The position numbers were made by a program, and so were the translations under genes. DNA of 64,000 nucleotides, taken from positions 620,001 through 684,000 of the forward strand of contig NZ_CP062159.1 of the NCBI RefSeq assembly GCF_014844035.1, in the 5' to 3' direction. Of the stretch, positions 58,401 to 61,400 are shown piece by piece. Positions within the stretch are counted from its first letter, which is position 1, and each line of letters opens with the position of its first letter. Below the pieces are notes generated by a model, which saw only the letters and a program-made list of their open reading frames with translations, was not told where the DNA came from and made no database searches. The stretch is from Flavobacterium sp. MDT1-60 (GTDB lineage: Bacteria; Bacteroidota; Bacteroidia; Flavobacteriales; Flavobacteriaceae).

Positions 58401-61400
58401 TTCAGAGTAACAGATTCACAAAATTGTGAGGCGGTATCAAATGTTATCGTGGTAACTCCTAAAACAACTCCAACAGCAGCATTCACTCAGGTTAATGTAA
58501 GTTGTTTTGGAGGAAATAATGGAAGTTTCGTATTGACTCCGGCAGGCGGAATTGCTCCTTACACGTATAATGTAAACGGTGCTGGTTTCGTAACAGGAAA
58601 TACTTTCAGTAATTTAACTCAGGGAGTTTATAATGTTATCGTTAAAGATGCTAAGCAATGTGTATCTCTTCCAATAACTGTAACAATTACACAGCCTTCA
58701 GCATTATCAGCAACATCATCAATTACAACACCATTATTGTGTACTGCAGGAAATGCGCCATCACAAGCAGTTGTAACGGTTGTTGGTGCAGGCGGAACAA
58801 CTCCATACGAATATAGTTTTGATGGAACAAATTATTCATCAGACAATACATTTGAAACCTACGCAGGAGTTACGATGACTGCCTATGTAAAAGATAAAAA
58901 CGGTTGTATTTTCACTTTGACTAATGGTGTTAATGTACCTGCTTTGGTACCTCCGACAGATTTGACAATTGTAACTTCAGTTGCTGATACCTGTCTGGCA
59001 GATGCTACAGTTGAGATTACAGCTCATGCAGGTGGAACAAACCCAGTACAATACGAGATTTTATCTCCAATTGTAAGAGTGAAACAAACGTCTACAACAT
59101 TTGCAAACCTGGCTCCGGGTACTTATGTATTCCAAATTACAGATGGAAACGGATGTACTTATTCAGAGTCACATACAGTGGTTCCGGTAACTAACATTAC
59201 GGTTTCAGGTTCATTGGTTAAAAATGTGTCTTGTAACGGTGGTGTCGATGGTTCGATCAAATTCAAAGTAGAAAACAAAGCTGGTGGATATACTGCTACT
59301 TTAAGCCCTAATGTAGGTACGCTTACTCAGGTTGCAGATGTAGTTACGATTACGAATCTACCTGCAGGACCGTATACACTTAATGTTGTGGATGCTATTA
59401 CAGGTTGTGTTAATTCAGCAGATGTAAAAGTGGAGCAGCCTGCTGCTTTAGGCCTTTCAGTTGTATCTAAGACAGCAGCAAATTGCTACTTCGGTGCGAT
59501 TGTTACTGTAAAAGCAGTTGGTGGAAGTCCAGTTTATAAGTACGCTTTTGTTGCATCTGGAACAACTCCAATTGCATCAGATTATAGTACTGATGACACA
59601 GCAATTTTAGATCCTGCTACACCAAATTGGGATGTTTATGTAATGGATGCAAATTTGATTTGTTCTGCTATGATTACTGTTCCAATTACAAAAGATGATG
59701 CACCAACAATTAATGTAAATGCAAATGTATATTGCTATACTGGTGGTCCGGTTCCAATTACTATTTCTGGAACTACTGATGGAGATATAGTTAATCCACC
59801 AATGTACAGTATTGGAAATGGTTATTATCTAAGTCCAAACTTTACATTAAATGCACCAGGATCTTACGAATTCTTTATTAAAGATGGTAATGGTTGTGTA
59901 GCAAAAGCAACTTATGTATTGAGACAAGAATTGTTGATAGATGCAACTCTTACACAAGATTTGAATTGTACAACAAGCACTGCAACAATTACATTGACCG
60001 CTTCGCAGGGAACAGGCGCAGGAACATATTCTTTCGAATACGACCTTAATAATAGTGGAACTTTTAATGCTGTTACAGCTTTACCATTTGTGACATCTAC
60101 TCCGGGTACATATACTTTCAGAGTAAAAGATGCCCAATGTTCAACAATTTCTGTACCTGTTGTAGTCACACCAAAAACAGACCCAACGTTTACAGTTGCT
60201 ACTGTTAACGCTCGTTGTAAAGGAGACTCAAACGGAAGTATCACAGTAACAGCTAAAGATGGAGTTGCTCCATATGAATACAGTATGACTGATGGAACAA
60301 CGACATGGCCATATCAAGCTTCTAATCTTTTCACAGGATTAAAAGCAGGTACATATACAATAACTGTTCAGGATGCTAAAAAATGCGTATCGGTAGCAGC
60401 TGCTCCGGTTGCAATTACAGAACCAACTGTTTTAACAGTGACTCATGTGATTTCACCATTTGGTTGTGATCCTTCAAATACAGCAAAAGATGCAGTAGTT
60501 ACATTAACGGCTCATGATGGCACAGGACCATACAGTTACAGTTTTGACAACGGTGTGACTTTTGGAACTTCTCCAACACATACTATGAATACTGCAACTA
60601 CTGTAAGTTATGTTATAGTTGATATTAATGGCTGTAGAGCTACAGGAACTGCAAATGTTCCGGTATACAATCCGCCAACGCATTTCGATCTTAGCGCTAC
60701 GCCAATTTATTGTAATAATGTGGCTGGAACTGCAACAGTAACGGTATCAAATATTACTGGAGGTGAAGCAGGATACACTTATGCTATTATTGAGCCAATT
60801 GCTTCAGCTACTTCAAACACAGTAGGAAGTTTTGCTAATCTATTGCCAGCAACATATGTAATAAAAGTTACGGATGCTAATGGTTGTAGCACATTAAATT
60901 CAATTGATGTTAAAAAAGCAAGTGAAGTAAGTGTTGATGCTCAATTGTTAAGTGATGTTGCTTGTAACGGAGGAACAACAGGTTCGATTGCCTTTACAGT
61001 AAGTAATTATATTACTCCGGCTAATTATACATTTGCATTGTCTCCTAATAACGGAACATTTACTAAAACAGGTGATGTTGTGACTTACACAGGATTAACT
61101 GCTGCGAATTATACATTCACAGTTACTGATAATACTTCAGGTTGTACAGATAATGTTGCTAACTTCTTAGTTAATCAACCAGCTGCAGCTCTGAACTTTA
61201 CAATGACTGCTACTAATATTACTTGTAACGAGAAAAATGCTACTATTACAGTAACTGCTACAGGCGGAACTCCTGCTTACAGCTACGCTGCTGTAGTTAG
61301 TGGAGCAGTAGCTCCAACAACGTTCAGTACTGATAATAAAATAGTAGTAGATACAAACAACGGAACAAGATTAGCTTGGGATGTTTATGTGAAAGATTTT

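Noticed and set aside
42396..60244. Many open frames of 60-150 codons on both strands within sprB.
   Set aside because: They are shadows of the sprB frame; several repeat exactly with the super-repeat (such as near 48514 and 50293), as expected for shadows.
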